Positions 63,968 through 64,000 of a DNA stretch of 64,000 bases are shown one piece after another. The position numbers were made by a program, and so were the translations under genes. This DNA comes from Zygnema cylindricum (taxonomy: Eukaryota; Streptophyta; Zygnematophyceae; Zygnematales; Zygnemataceae). Where the stretch lies: assembly GCA_037447655.1 (NCBI GenBank), contig JBBHKE010001840.1, forward strand, positions 52,871-116,870, given 5' to 3'. The notes below the pieces were generated by a model, which saw only the letters and a program-made list of their open reading frames with translations, was not told where the DNA came from and did no database searches. Numbering within the stretch: the stretch's first letter is position 1; every line of letters begins with the position of its first letter.

Positions 63968-64000
63968 GCACTCTGGTAAAAGACAAGTCGGTTTTTTTTC
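63968..64000 (+). CDS. Secreted Cys-rich repeat protein, next exon (partial)
   Basis: Follows acceptor CTTCCAG. The phase-1 frame reads GTLVKDKSVFF and leaves the window. Its donor could already be at GGTAAAA (63975), so the extent is uncertain. Confidence 0.35.

Noticed and set aside
1-64000. CRISPR arrays, rRNA genes, bacterial operons
   Set aside because: None seen; the window is eukaryotic and its regular repeats are microsatellites or satellites.

Overview
The window is eukaryotic nuclear DNA. It contains spliced genes with GT/AG introns, long non-coding stretches, many microsatellites, and a nest of LTR retrotransposons and DNA-transposon remnants. The composition is AT-rich, and the word GTAC is visibly common in the intergenic DNA. 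The organism cannot be named. A green-lineage alga is my best guess, for three reasons: the copia LTR promoters combine CACGTG G-boxes with GTAC palindromes, the copia primer site fits a plant-type initiator tRNA, and the gypsy element carries a DNA methyltransferase, as reported for retrotransposons of a charophyte and of dinoflagellates. This is an inference, and other algae or protists remain possible.

Layout. 1-1.4 kb: the last two exons of an EF-hand gene. 1.4-6.6 kb: minisatellites, a (CTCCCT)n tract, a purine-only strand of about 950 bp, and short interspersed repeats. 6.6-7.8 kb: an AT-rich island of small decayed ORFs. 8-10.7 kb: MITEs and a decayed ORF that recurs at 40 kb. 10.7-21.8 kb: two Ty1/copia elements. 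Copia-A (minus strand, 10822-17045, TSD TGGAG) is nested in the 5' LTR of copia-B (plus strand). 22-28.6 kb: repeats and a solo LTR, copia-D (26631-27866, TSD GTGCG). 28.6-35.7 kb: nearly complete copia-C (minus strand, TSD CTTTT, 992-bp LTRs); its left LTR holds an unrelated solo LTR (TSD GTTAA). 36-43 kb: a hairpin satellite, a pogo-like transposase pseudogene, a hAT-like MITE, a foldback element and three MITEs in a row. 44-47 kb: copia-E, an internally shrunken element with one LTR. 47-56.4 kb: a Ty3/gypsy element encoding Gag, protease, a DNMT3-like cytosine methyltransferase, RT, RNase H, integrase and a C-terminal PHD finger, with several frame breaks. 58.6 kb to the end: a secreted multi-exon protein with a signal-peptide exon, two homologous 300-nt cysteine-rich exons and three tiny proline-rich linker exons, all in phase 1.

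The strongest observations are these. (1) The gypsy element pairs a DNA methyltransferase (writer) with a PHD finger (reader). (2) All the copia LTR families here carry tRNA-like modules with A- and B-box motifs, always antisense to the element, beside a shared promoter layout of G-box, GTAC palindrome and TATA. (3) Copia priming appears to use the anticodon region of initiator tRNA-Met, with a gag ATG inside the primer site. (4) The 3'-terminal gene has a modular exon architecture. None of the retroelements looks intact. Host genes are confined to the two ends.
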